64,000 bases of DNA from Ascoidea asiatica (lineage: Eukaryota > Ascomycota > Saccharomycetes > Ascoideales > Ascoideaceae): assembly GCA_001600695.1 (NCBI GenBank), contig BCKQ01000003.1:1959934-2023933 (forward strand), written 5' to 3'. The notes under the pieces are model-generated. The model saw only the letters and a program-made list of their open reading frames with translations. It did no database searches and was not told the DNA's origin. This document shows positions 20,303 through 30,643 of this stretch, in pieces. Each line of letters begins with the position of its first letter. Within the stretch, counting starts at the first letter, position 1. The position numbers were made by a program, and so were the translations under genes.

Positions 20303-23300
20303 TTAATAATCAAAATTCAAACTTTGCTTAATATTCCTTTCAACTTCAGCAATGCTTTCCATTTTTAAATTTGTCTTCCTTCTAGTATAATAAATTGGGC
20401 AATCATCACTTATACAATCTATTTTAGTAATATCGTTACTGAAAGTTTTATTATTTAAAGAGCAGTTGTGACAAATTTTCAAAATATTATAATGTTCAGT
20501 TTCAACTTTGCGTATTTTTTTCACTATTTTCATAACTGAGTTTTGTCTATCTTCATAACAATTGAAACATAAGGATTTTTCATAAACTTGATTTTTTAAG
20601 CAAACAGCACAATTATCGATTTTTAGAAATTCTGTTACCAACATATTTCCAGTATTGTCTTTTGTCCTTTTATTTCCCCTAATCTTTTCAGGATTTTCTT
20701 GGGCTTCTTTCCTCCGTCGAATAAAAGTTCTCTTGAATGGTTTAGGCATATCCAAATACCATTTTTGCACATCAACCCCAATAAGATTGAAAAGTCTTGA
20801 CAAAGGAGGAATTATTGTCTTAGTAATATAATATTCTGAATCAAGCTCATACATTCCTAATTTAGATAAAAAATCTTCCGGATTTTTTGCTCTAGACTTC
20901 AAAGTTGCTCCTTTTTTACCCTTAACAATAAGAAAAGGGACTCTTTCTTTATATTGAGGCTCCATTCTTTCATCTTCTTCCATGTTATTTACAGCTAATG
21001 CTGCTCCCGGAGGCATATACCTTTCATCTTTATATGTTCCTACTCGTACTTCCTTTGCGAAACAGAAGTCCTGTACAGATACTTTTTCTAATATAATCTT
21101 TCGAAATTGCTCTTGAACATAGGCTTTTACTTTAGAAATATCTTGATCCTCAAACAATATCTTTATAGATTTTTCTAATATTTTTTGAGTGGCTGGAGTC
21201 CCATCTCTACGAACAGTTTCAATTCCTTTGGCATCAAATATTGGCTCTTCCTGCTCCTCAAATTCATAAGAATACCCAACATATCTTTTTTTGGCAATTA
21301 AAATGGAAGGAAAATATACCTTTTCAAACTTAAGCTTTATAGGATCAGGATTTGACCTAGTTACAGAATCTGCCATTTCCCTTCCAATTTTAAAAGCATC
21401 TTCCTTGGTTCTACCAGGTAAATATATAAACAATGAATCTGTATCTCCATAAACAACATTCGCATTCCATTCTGAGTTATTTTCTATCAAATCAATGGCC
21501 TTTTCCAAAGTTTCTCGCCCAGATTGAACAACGCAGTCTGCAAGAGCTGAACATGGCATTCTTCCTGAAAAAGTTGCAGATGTATAACCATATGTTACAT
21601 TGGCAATCAATTTTAATGCCAATTGCCGATTATTGAAAATTTTATAAAGTTCAGCATCATCCTTTAATAAATTCATTGTAGTCTTTATCATTACTCTTGT
21701 ATCCAAAATTTCTCCCAACATTTTAGCTAATAATGATTTTCGAATATTAGGCTTGGCAAACATATATCCATTAGGAGATAAGGTAATCTTGTCTTTTAAC
21801 AATTCCAAAAGGCCACTAGGTATTTTTAACATAGTCGACCCAATTTTATTTCCATATTTAGGATTGAAACCCCTAAGTTTTCCAAGAAGAGTTGAATAAC
21901 AATAGTTATACGCTATAATAACTGATGGGTATAATGATTGGAAATCAAGAACAACCAAAGGGCTTTTATAATATGATGAAGAAGGCTCCATCACTAAGGG
22001 TATACATTGAAGGGCGGGCTGATCTTTTACTTGTCTTTTGTTAGGAGATAAAAGCATGAAGTTTTCTGCTTTAGAAATTCTTGCCAAAAAAGATTCAACC
22101 TTGAATTGAGAACCTCGGTATAACACTGAATAGAAATCTATACCTCCTAATCTAGCCTGTTCTGTTGTTTTTGTTATCAATTCAACTGATTGCATTAAAC
22201 GAATATTTATTTCAATCCTTTTTAACCAATAAGTGAGTAAAATTGCTTTCTCCCCTGGGAGCCCAAAAAAGTATTTAGTAAGAGTTTCCCAACTATAATG
22301 AGGAATTCTCTCATGGAGGATATGATAAGCAATATTTTCTATAGTATATCTAAGTAAAGTTACCTCACTTCTCAAATGTCTCCAGAGATTTACCATATGT
22401 CTTCCAGTAATCCGAATCCCAGAAGCATGAGTATATCCCCATTGATCTCTGAACTTATTTTTATTCTTTGATTTTACCCTTGATAAATCAGCAGATAAAT
22501 TTTTGTCGAAAGTTTCTTTACATCTTTCTATCAAGTAGCCCCATGATGCGGAGTGTACTTCGAAGGCTGCTAATATATCTGGATCAATAAATTGAACTAA
22601 ATCTACTAATTCATTAATCATATCCAATTCTTTATCAAATATTTCCATCTGGATAGGTGTTAGAGATTGAAATCCTTTGATCTGTTCTCTATCTTTAGAA
22701 AAAATTAATATGCCAGTATCATTTATTCCAATTTCACAACCCATACTTTCCTTTTCAAATTTCCAAAAGATGGCAGCTACTTCATCAACCAAAGGATCAG
22801 GTCTAAAAGCTTCTCTTGTATTGATATGAACCTCGATAGTTAGAATTGAGAGATGATTTGAGCCATCAGGCCTTCTCAGGACTTTGTGCTTCTGCGATGA
22901 ATAATTAAACCCAAATTTAACATTCTGGGTGGCTGCTTCTATTTGAGAAGAAATTAATCGAGAACGATTTGATTTTTTGTAGTAAGAATAAAAATTTGTT
23001 AGTTGAAAAGTACTTTTGCTAGGTGATTGATTTTCTTTTAAATCATTTTCTGAGTCAGCAGAAGGTGTCTCATTGAACACTTCCGTAAATGAAGGAGGAG
23101 GGTTATTATATACCCAAGTCTTTTTATTAAAAGGAGCTTGCTGGGTAATTATATTTTTTCTTCGTACTTTATTCTTATTGAGAATATTATTTCTTATCAA
23201 ATTAGAAATTGAAGGAGATTGTGAATTAATGGAGATTCCCGGTAACTCACCTGGATCATCCGTTTTCAAAATAATTTTTTTCCCTGCTAGAATGAACGGT

Positions 23301-25210
23301 AGTGTTGGAATATCATATTTCTTCGAATAAAATGGATCAGTGTACTCTATTTTTGGTAGTCCACATTCGGACCAGAATGAGTCCATTAAACCTTTATATG
23401 GAGGTGGTTGATCGAAACTATAACAAAACTTAGAACCAGTATGCTTTTTAAAATAACGAAATACAGTATTTTTATAATTGATCATATTTTTAGTTTCTGG
23501 ATTTGAATAAGAGATGGCATTTTGAGAACTTTGAAATTTTCGTTTTGAAAATTCGATATCTTGATCATTGAAACTAAAATCTATTGGGTCACTCCAAATT
23601 GGTTCATTTTGGATATTTTCAACAGTAGATTTATCAGAAGAATCTATCATAACCTTTTTTTTTTTTTCAATGTAACCATTACTCTCTAATTTTTGAAATT
23701 TTAAATTAGTTTCATCATCACTTTTAGCAGCTTCATTTTCTAGAAAAAGAGGAGTTCCTAATATTAGGTCAGTATTCGCAGTTTCTGGTTTCACTTTTAT
23801 TGGTGGAAATAACTTGCTAATAGCTTTTTGTGGAGTAAGAATTGATTTAAAAATTGGTGGGGTATTCACAAAAAATTCAACATTTAAGGATTCATTTTTC
23901 TTTTGTGATATTTGTTTTCTAGAAAGATCCTGACAATATTTTAATAGTTCATCAAGTTCCCTTTGTTCGGCCCAAGAGGTTGCATTTTTATCTAAAATAT
24001 TAACTTTTCTGGGTATGCTATCTGGAGGAGAATATTTTTTTTGTTTTCTAATTTTCCTTTGAAAAATAGTATCTTTTATAATCTCTTTAGTGCTGGAAAT
24101 ATAATGTACATCCGTTCCTATGGTTTCTTTTGAATTATTCTGAATTAAAGTATGGTGCGAGTCAGTAAAACTTAAGTCATTTCTATTCATTATCCATTGA
24201 GCACAAATATCAATTTCTAAAAAAGTATTACCCATTCTTTCAAAAGCATAATTTTTTAAAGGAATAGAAAAATTTTTTTGTGATAATATATTTTTTTGCC
24301 CAGGAGTATCATTTATAAAATTTTTAACATAATTAACAAGATCACTATTTAACTTAATTTTCCCAATGCCACTTTCTTCAAAATTAAAAATTGGATCTCT
24401 GAAATAACATTCTTTTATATTTAGCCAACCACATCCATAAAGATTAAAATCACAAAAAAATTGTAAAATATGTGGAATATGAGCTTCATAAGGTTGATAA
24501 ACTTGACCATTTATTTTTCCTTCAGAAAGTAATTCACAAACCTTTTTTATATGCCTGTCAGAAAGCATTGTAATTTTATAGAAGAGGTTATAACCTACAT
24601 GATAACCATAAAATGGTGTAGATTTAACAACTGTCACATCTCCTATAAATCTGAATTTTTTTGATTTATGTTTTTGATCTTGTTCATTAAAAATTAAATC
24701 ATCTGGATTTTTACCAATTAATTTCAAATAGCGCATTTCCTCTTTATCATAATGCTCATTATTTTTATTGATATTATTAGAAGTTGATTTAGAATTGTTG
24801 AGATTAGAACCATTAAAATTATTTTTATTACTTTTACTAAAAGATTTGGAAATATGAAATTCAATTTGATTTTTTAGTTTTAAGCAATTTTGATTTATTA
24901 TATCTAAATTTTCAAAAGAACCTCTATAATTAACAAATATATAAGGAAATACACCATGGACATGAACTAAAATAGTATGACCTGTTGGAAGTGAACCGAA
25001 TATTCTAATAATCGGAACTTGATCAAATCTATTATCTGGATCAGAAGGAGAAAAATAAGAATCTAAAAAAGTTGGTGGAGCTTGATAAGTATCAGTAGCA
25101 TTTATTTGAACTCTTAAGAAATCATCATTAATTATAGTTTTACTTATATCATTTTGAGAATTTGAACTTAAGGTAAAATCTGAAAGTAAACTGTCTTTGT
25201 TATTGTTCAT
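20303..25210 (-). CDS. REV3: DNA polymerase zeta catalytic subunit Rev3
   Basis: Rev3 is the catalytic subunit of the B-family polymerase that extends past lesions in translesion synthesis, with Rev7, Pol31 and Pol32. The 1635-residue frame starts at the ATG 25210-25208. The N-terminal block is PTFLDSYFSPSD...VPIIRIFGSLPTGHTILVHVHG. A divergent exonuclease-like region follows from about residue 780 and lacks a clear set of exonuclease acidic residues, as usual in Rev3. Palm motifs are intact: motif A DFQSLYPSVIIAY (about 1085), motif B NVTYGYTSATFSGRMPC (about 1205) and motif C VVYGDTDSLFI (about 1250). Two C-terminal cysteine motifs are present: CAVCLKNQVYEKSLCFNC, and CHNC with CISDDC, the latter ligating the Fe-S cluster that binds Pol31. 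The length is similar to S. cerevisiae (about 1504). Confidence 0.95.
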   Translation of the reverse strand: MNNNKDSLLSDFTLSSNSQNDISKTIINDDFLRVQINATDTYQAPPTFLDSYFSPSDPDNRFDQVPIIRIFGSLPTGHTILVHVHGVFPYIFVNYRGSFENLDIINQNCLKLKNQIEFHISKSFSKSNKNNFNGSNLNNSKSTSNNINKNNEHYDKEEMRYLKLIGKNPDDLIFNEQDQKHKSKKFRFIGDVTVVKSTPFYGYHVGYNLFYKITMLSDRHIKKVCELLSEGKINGQVYQPYEAHIPHILQFFCDFNLYGCGWLNIKECYFRDPIFNFEESGIGKIKLNSDLVNYVKNFINDTPGQKNILSQKNFSIPLKNYAFERMGNTFLEIDICAQWIMNRNDLSFTDSHHTLIQNNSKETIGTDVHYISSTKEIIKDTIFQRKIRKQKKYSPPDSIPRKVNILDKNATSWAEQRELDELLKYCQDLSRKQISQKKNESLNVEFFVNTPPIFKSILTPQKAISKLFPPIKVKPETANTDLILGTPLFLENEAAKSDDETNLKFQKLESNGYIEKKKKVMIDSSDKSTVENIQNEPIWSDPIDFSFNDQDIEFSKRKFQSSQNAISYSNPETKNMINYKNTVFRYFKKHTGSKFCYSFDQPPPYKGLMDSFWSECGLPKIEYTDPFYSKKYDIPTLPFILAGKKIILKTDDPGELPGISINSQSPSISNLIRNNILNKNKVRRKNIITQQAPFNKKTWVYNNPPPSFTEVFNETPSADSENDLKENQSPSKSTFQLTNFYSYYKKSNRSRLISSQIEAATQNVKFGFNYSSQKHKVLRRPDGSNHLSILTIEVHINTREAFRPDPLVDEVAAIFWKFEKESMGCEIGINDTGILIFSKDREQIKGFQSLTPIQMEIFDKELDMINELVDLVQFIDPDILAAFEVHSASWGYLIERCKETFDKNLSADLSRVKSKNKNKFRDQWGYTHASGIRITGRHMVNLWRHLRSEVTLLRYTIENIAYHILHERIPHYSWETLTKYFFGLPGEKAILLTYWLKRIEINIRLMQSVELITKTTEQARLGGIDFYSVLYRGSQFKVESFLARISKAENFMLLSPNKRQVKDQPALQCIPLVMEPSSSYYKSPLVVLDFQSLYPSVIIAYNYCYSTLLGKLRGFNPKYGNKIGSTMLKIPSGLLELLKDKITLSPNGYMFAKPNIRKSLLAKMLGEILDTRVMIKTTMNLLKDDAELYKIFNNRQLALKLIANVTYGYTSATFSGRMPCSALADCVVQSGRETLEKAIDLIENNSEWNANVVYGDTDSLFIYLPGRTKEDAFKIGREMADSVTRSNPDPIKLKFEKVYFPSILIAKKRYVGYSYEFEEQEEPIFDAKGIETVRRDGTPATQKILEKSIKILFEDQDISKVKAYVQEQFRKIILEKVSVQDFCFAKEVRVGTYKDERYMPPGAALAVNNMEEDERMEPQYKERVPFLIVKGKKGATLKSRAKNPEDFLSKLGMYELDSEYYITKTIIPPLSRLFNLIGVDVQKWYLDMPKPFKRTFIRRRKEAQENPEKIRGNKRTKDNTGNMLVTEFLKIDNCAVCLKNQVYEKSLCFNCYEDRQNSVMKIVKKIRKVETEHYNILKICHNCSLNNKTFSNDITKIDCISDDCPIYYTRRKTNLKMESIAEVERNIKQSLNFDY

Positions 25211-25715
25211 TTCAAATTTCAGCGTAAAGTTGAACGATTAGACTGAAAACCTACTTATTCATTATAACTATTTGAATACTAAAGATGTGGATTAAACAAC
25301 TTGTTAACCAATTAATCACTTAATATATATGATAAAATGATGTTGTGATAGTTTTTTTTGATTTGAAAATAAATTTTATTTCTTCGTAATAGTCTTTTGA
25401 AAGCAATCTACGATAAACTGAAGAGTATCGTCAGTCAGTTAGTTACCGGTAGACTTAAAGCAAAATCAATGTTAATAAATTTGAAATTTGATTTAATTTA
25501 ACGCGTTAAACGTTGCGGATGTACAGCGCTTTTTTTGTTTTTTTCTGCTTTGGGAAGTAACTATCTTTAAACCCGCAGTATTTACAGTGCCTTAAAAATA
25601 AGAATATTAAAATAAGAATATTAAAACAAGAATTAAGAATGAAAATATAAAAATAGATATAATATAAAATGTAAAATGTATAATGTTTAAAAGAGTATTG
25701 TTAAGAAGAGAAAGC
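25211..25715. other. REV3 upstream region
   Basis: This is 505 bases between the REV3 start and the stop of the WD-like gene. It includes a palindromic MluI-box-containing site. The stretch nearer 25600-25700 is A-rich with AATATTAAAA repeats. No gene is seen. Confidence 0.6.
25497..25510. promoter_or_regulatory. MCB-like palindrome TTTAACGCGTTAAA
   Basis: A perfect 14-base palindrome centres on ACGCGT (25501-25506), about 290 bases upstream of the REV3 ATG. ACGCGT is the MluI cell-cycle box bound by MBF (Mbp1-Swi6), which drives G1/S expression of replication and repair genes. The role here is inferred. Confidence 0.5.
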
Positions 25716-27632
25716 TTAACACCATACGTCCATTGTTGAGTCGTTTTCGTTCATTGTAAAAAGAGAACCAGGTGAATTCAATTTATTACCTTCCATACTA
25801 AAAATTGAAGGACAATTTTCTAACATATAATTACTCCAACCAAAGGTAGTAATATTTCCAGAATCTTCATTTTCATGAATTTTAAGATTATTAATAGGAT
25901 TTGGATTTTTTAAATTATAAAATTTAATATTTTTATTTTCATTATCATTTATTGAAAAATATTCAGAAAATTGATTTATCATATAATTTATTTTAACATT
26001 TTTAATTGTTGAATAATTTTGATAATTATTATATTCAATTAAAGGTTTTGAATAATTTCTTAAATCAAATAATTTTAAATTATTTTTTAAACCTGATATA
26101 ATTACATTATTAAAATTTGGTAACCATTTAATATCTGTAATTAAACTACCATGATTAAGTTTAATCATATTTTTACTTGTATTATGATTTAAATCATTTT
26201 GTTCATTTTGATGATTTTGATGATTTTGATTATTATAAGAAACAGGAGAAATTTTTGATGTATAAAATGTTTCATCATTTATATATATACTGTTTGTTAA
26301 ATGTAAGATTTTATTGAATAATGAATTATTATTATCATTATTAAATCCAAAAGGTTGAAAATTATTATTTATTGGATTTAAAATTGAAGAATTATTTAAA
26401 GTTTTAATACCATTAATATATGAATTTGAAGTTTCTATAATTTTTATAGGTAACCTTTTATCAATTATAAATGAATTTCCATTTCTACAACCAAGAATTA
26501 ATAAATCCGATTCAATTTTTTTAAAATTTGGAATTGGATTAAAAAAATCAAAATTTAAAACATCATTACAAATTTTAAAAGTTTGATGATTTAAATTATT
26601 TAAAATTTTTTTATTTGATAAATTAATTTGATTAAATTTTGAATAATTTAAATAATTTAATGGAAATAAATTTATAGTATCATTAATAGAAATTATAAAA
26701 TTATTATTTGATAATTTTGAATTCCAAAAAGTTTGAGATTTATTACCATTAAAAGAAAAAATTTGTTTAATTGAAGAATTATTTAAATTTGAATTAAATT
26801 TAAATTTATATAAAGTTGAATTTGGTAAATTTTTATAAATTGGATCACCAATTGTATTTGTAATTAAAGTATTTGATTTTGAATTTGAATCAAATTGAAT
26901 GGAATCTATAATTGATCTATTAATTTTAAAATCATTTAAATCTTTTAAATATATATTTGAATTATTTAAAGAATTATAATTTGAAAAAGATAAATTACCA
27001 TTATTTGATAAAATATAAAATAATTTATTAAAATCATCATGAAATATGAATTTATTTTTAAAATTATTTTGAATTGAAGATTGATTTGAAATTAAATTAA
27101 ATTTTTTAAAAAAATTTAAATTTAAAATTTTATTTAAATTTTTATAACTGAAATAAATTGAATTTAAATTTGAATTAAAATTTGAATTTAAATTTGTATT
27201 AATTTTTGTATTTAAGATAAAATTATTAAAATTTTTATAAAAATCTGATTTTGAATTAATTTGAAGTAAATTTGGATTAATAATTTGATTTTGAAAATTT
27301 ATTGAATCTTTTGTTTTAAGTAATTTATGATTATAATTTGATTCATTTATATTTTTTTTTGGGCGCTTATTTTTTTTTTGTTTTTTGTTATTATTACCAT
27401 TGTCAATATCATTATTATTATCATTGTTGTTATTGTTTTTCATATTTTTAATCATTATATCTCTTTTATTTTTAATTATTGAAGAATTTGTATAATTTGA
27501 TAAATTTTTAGAAGAATAAGAATTAGAAGAAGTTGATGAAGAACATAAAGTATTATTTTTTAAAATTTTAAAATATTTCTTTCTTTCAGTATCATAATAA
27601 AACCCAGGTAATTCAGGTACATTGCTACTCAT
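25716..27632 (-). CDS. WDR21/DCAF4-like WD-repeat protein, Asn-rich
   Basis: The 638-residue protein opens with VPELPGFYYDTERKKYFKI, the signature N-terminus of WDR21/DCAF4 proteins, which in animals are substrate receptors of CUL4-DDB1 ubiquitin ligases. A low-complexity Asn/Lys segment with a basic patch (residues about 65-95) follows. Weak WD-like blades run to the end, the clearest being HGSLITDIKWLPNFNNVIISG followed by NLKLFDLRNYSKP near residues 510-545. The protein is extremely rich in Asn, Phe, Ile and Lys, so repeats are hard to delimit by eye. Function in this yeast is unknown. The family call rests mainly on the N-terminus and the late WD blade. Confidence 0.6.
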   Translation of the reverse strand: MSSNVPELPGFYYDTERKKYFKILKNNTLCSSSTSSNSYSSKNLSNYTNSSIIKNKRDIMIKNMKNNNNNDNNNDIDNGNNNKKQKKNKRPKKNINESNYNHKLLKTKDSINFQNQIINPNLLQINSKSDFYKNFNNFILNTKINTNLNSNFNSNLNSIYFSYKNLNKILNLNFFKKFNLISNQSSIQNNFKNKFIFHDDFNKLFYILSNNGNLSFSNYNSLNNSNIYLKDLNDFKINRSIIDSIQFDSNSKSNTLITNTIGDPIYKNLPNSTLYKFKFNSNLNNSSIKQIFSFNGNKSQTFWNSKLSNNNFIISINDTINLFPLNYLNYSKFNQINLSNKKILNNLNHQTFKICNDVLNFDFFNPIPNFKKIESDLLILGCRNGNSFIIDKRLPIKIIETSNSYINGIKTLNNSSILNPINNNFQPFGFNNDNNNSLFNKILHLTNSIYINDETFYTSKISPVSYNNQNHQNHQNEQNDLNHNTSKNMIKLNHGSLITDIKWLPNFNNVIISGLKNNLKLFDLRNYSKPLIEYNNYQNYSTIKNVKINYMINQFSEYFSINDNENKNIKFYNLKNPNPINNLKIHENEDSGNITTFGWSNYMLENCPSIFSMEGNKLNSPGSLFTMNENDSTMDVWC

Positions 27633-27931
27633 TTATAGATTTTTTATTGATTATTTTTTTATAATAATATCGATATATTAATTATTTATAATTATAGTAA
27701 TTTCAGTTAACTAGTGTAAAGTTATAAGATCATTGAAATTAGTTTTTTTCTTTTAACTAATACTTCAATATATTAATTTCAAAGAGATAGCAACGTTTTT
27801 TATATTTTTATGAAGTTGAAGTATATTTTTCGGAGCGAGGTGAAGTTGTCGCCAAGTTTACGGATCCGCCGAATTTTCGACTTGTGAGAAGTTAAAATAA
27901 GCAGAAAAAACTTTATTGAATTACCATTAAC

Positions 27932-27963
<32 letters not shown>

Positions 27964-28017
27964 AGCATTACATAACTGAAAAAGAGAAGAAAAAGATAAA
28001 AGAGAGTATAAAGAAGA
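27633..28017. other. Short intergenic with GAAA microsatellite
   Basis: This is 385 bases between two minus-strand genes. It includes a GAAA array at 27932-27964 directly beyond the 3' end of the next gene. Nothing else is recognised. Confidence 0.6.
27932..27964 (+). repeat. GAAA tetranucleotide microsatellite
   Basis: About eight GAAA units (TTTC on the transcribed minus strand) lie in the probable 3' UTR of the gene at 28018-28659. Confidence 0.95.
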
Positions 28018-28659
28018 TTATGATGAAGGGGAATCAGATTTATTTAGAACTACGCAGAGAACTAGATCATCAGCATCATTTGGAATTATTATTATTTCCT
28101 TTGATTCATCATAATTCATTCGCAATAGTTGCAAATCATTATTCTTGATATTATCACTATTATCATCATTGGAATATGATGTGGTTGTAGAAGAACTACT
28201 TGGAGTTGAATCCATGATAGACTGAGACTCTTTTGCTAACTGTTTGTATCTTTTGAGTATCTGCAAACAATTTTTCGCTATTTTGTAAGCCTGGATGAGT
28301 TCAATTGGTTTAGCAGAAGAAGAGGCAGAAGCAGAGTAAGCACCAATACCAGCACTGGGCGTTGTCGGCGTCAAAGGAATTGCAGAAGAAGCAGCAGGGC
28401 CTCTGGGCTCTGTGGAGTCTGTGGAGTCTCTGGGCTCTTTTAAAGAAGCAGCGTAGTTCAAGTTGGAGTTTGCCCAGGCGTAGAGGACAGTGCCCTGGCA
28501 GTTGAACGTGAGACACAAATAGTCTCTGCAGTAGTTGAGGATGCTGGAGCTGATGACAGAGGTCAAGTCGCTGCTGATCCCAGAAAGCACTGCCGCCGAG
28601 GGAAAGGGAGCATAGTACACAGGGGGCTTGTTGCTGGTGGTCTGAGGGGCGTCTTCCAT
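28018..28659 (-). CDS. Small protein, possible roadblock/Ego3 (Slm4)-like
   Basis: The 213-residue protein was not recognised outright. Its layout resembles a roadblock/LC7 domain: helix SDLTSVISSSILNYC, a beta pair CLTFNCQGTVLYAWANSN (about 50-67), an Ala/Ser/Pro-rich insert (about 75-120), helix IELIQAYKIAKNCLQILKRY, an Asp/Asn/Ser-rich loop, then LLRMNYDESKEIIIIPN and a final DDLVLCVVLN strand. The order and the GG/QG-turn strand recall Ego3/Slm4, the LAMTOR2-like subunit of the vacuolar EGO complex that tethers Gtr GTPases to TORC1. This is inference from pattern only. The 5' half is unusually G+C-rich compared with other genes in the window, yet contains no CTG codon among 19 leucines (six are CTC). 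Confidence 0.6.
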   Translation of the reverse strand: MEDAPQTTSNKPPVYYAPFPSAAVLSGISSDLTSVISSSILNYCRDYLCLTFNCQGTVLYAWANSNLNYAASLKEPRDSTDSTEPRGPAASSAIPLTPTTPSAGIGAYSASASSSAKPIELIQAYKIAKNCLQILKRYKQLAKESQSIMDSTPSSSSTTTSYSNDDNSDNIKNNDLQLLRMNYDESKEIIIIPNDADDLVLCVVLNKSDSPSS

Positions 28660-29179
28660 TGTGGCTGTTGAGGGTGAAGGTGCAAGAATCCAATTCAGTT
28701 CAGTTCAGTTCTATTCCTTTTACTTCTCTTGTTGCTGTTGCTGTTGCTGTTCTTGTTCTTCTTCTGCTCTCTCTTTTTTCTTTTCTTTCCAACCACAAAA
28801 AGCTCTTGGTGTTTTCCTGCGGTTTACCCGTGGCCGTGGATACTTGTGTTCCTGCTCTCCGGATATCCTGGCATCCGTGTGTGTTCCAGTGCTTGTTCTC
28901 TGCTTATCAATTCCTGTCTCAGAAATACCCCAAATTGATCGATTAACTGACTGATTTACCTCTACAGTGCAGGTAGCGAGCGATAAAAGATAAAAACAAT
29001 GGTTAGCTTGAACAGTCTCCTAATGAATTTACTCCAGATTATCCCAGATTTAACTAAACATAATTACAGTGGCAATACTAAACATAACTGCAATTATACA
29101 TCTTGATTGATAAAACTTATTTCAGGGATATGAAATAATCTTTTGCAATTCTCAATTTCGAAAACTTTGGGAAAAAGAA
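28660..29179. other. Divergent promoter region before ATG29
   Basis: This is 520 bases, the left half of which is a pyrimidine-rich, G+C-richer island with a TGTTGC hexanucleotide repeat near 28731-28750. Overlapping hydrophobic frames here (28659-28954) are by-products of the T/C-rich strand. It presumably serves both flanking genes. Confidence 0.55.
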
Positions 29180-29978
29180 ATGAGTTCCGATAACCAATAC
29201 GATAATAACAATAACAACAATATCAACAATAATAATAATAATGATAATAATGATAGAAAAAAAACTATAGTTTATTTAAGATTTCCTTTTGAAAGAAATG
29301 GTTTTATTGATCCTCCTTCTATTGAAAATTGGTCAATTGAAAAACAAGAAAAACTTTGGAAATTGTTAAATAATAATAGTAATAGTAACAATAATAATAA
29401 TAGTAATAATAATAATCAACTCAATTTTATTCAATGGAATGATTTATCTTTAAAATTTAATGTTCCTATAACCTTTCTTAAGAAAATGGCTTTATTTTTA
29501 TATACTCAAAAAATGAATAATTTAAAAAATCAATTAATTATTCAACATACATTATCCAATAATATCAATAATCAATTCAATGATAATAATCAATTCAATG
29601 ATAATAATCAATTCAGCGATGAAAATAATGAAAATAATGAAAATAATGATGATTCAATTACAAAAAATACTTTAAACTTATTTAAAGTTCAATCTGTAAA
29701 TGAAAATATTATTCATAATCATAATAATAATCAAAATAATATGAACAAAATCAAAACTACTCAATTAAATTCGGGTTTTACAAACTCAATTATTAATCAA
29801 AATAATAATATATTATTACCTTCTCCACTTTCTTCTTCTTTATTATCAACTTCTTATTTATCTTCTTCTCTTAATTTAAATACTTTAAATACAAACAATC
29901 TCAATAAAAATAACGATAATAAAAATATCAATAATAATATTCTTTACTCTTCAAAAATTCTATCAAGTAAATTACCCA

Positions 29979-30031
<53 letters not shown>

Positions 30032-30643
30032 GAAGATGGTGAAATTGATAATGATCACCATTATGATAACAAAGATAATAATCAAAGTTATATGAATGAT
30101 GAATTAAATAATACAAATATAAATATAAATACAAATACTAAAAATATTTCTGATTTGGATTATGATCCAAACTCTAACTCCCATTTCAATAAAAATTACA
30201 AGACTTTTGATAATTATGATAATTATGATAATTATGATAATTACTTATCTAAACAACAAAGGATAAAAAATTCTTATTCAAATAATAATAATTATATTCA
30301 AGAAAATACAAATAATCAATTTTTAAATTATAAAAGTAAATCTGCAATTAATCCAATTATAAAATTTCAATCAAATATTTCAAATAGAAAAAAATTAAAA
30401 TTAGATCAAAAAAATATGAAAAATAATATAAATTTAATAAATGCTTTAATGAAAAATATTAATTTATCTTCAAATAATTCAAATATAAATACAACAAATA
30501 CTACAAATACTACAAATACTACAAATACAACTACAAATACAACTGAATCAAGTTCATATAGTGATTTAAGTTCAATAAGTATAAGTAAAAGTGCTTTAGA
30601 AGAAGCTCTTTTAGATAATATAAATAATAGTAATTTTAGATAA
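29180..30643 (+). CDS. ATG29: Autophagy scaffold subunit Atg29
   Basis: Atg29 binds Atg17 and Atg31 to nucleate the phagophore assembly site on starvation. The conserved part is the N-terminal domain: IVYLRFPFERNGFIDPPSIENW, EKQEKLWKLL, LNFIQWNDLSLKFNVPITFLKKMALFLY (about residues 30-120). It is interrupted by an Asn/Ser run at about 72-83. The rest (about 120-487) is disordered and rich in Asn, Asp and Ser, with a run of about 16 Asp (encoded by a GAT array at 29983-30027) and a repeated DNYDNYDNYDN. S. cerevisiae Atg29 is about 213 residues, also with an acidic disordered regulatory tail. The start ATG directly precedes an Asn tract. Good confidence comes from the N-terminal domain. Confidence 0.85.
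29983..30028 (+). repeat. GAT trinucleotide array (poly-Asp)
   Basis: About 15 uninterrupted GAT codons lie inside ATG29, followed by GAA/GAT acidic codons. Length polymorphism is likely. Confidence 0.95.
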
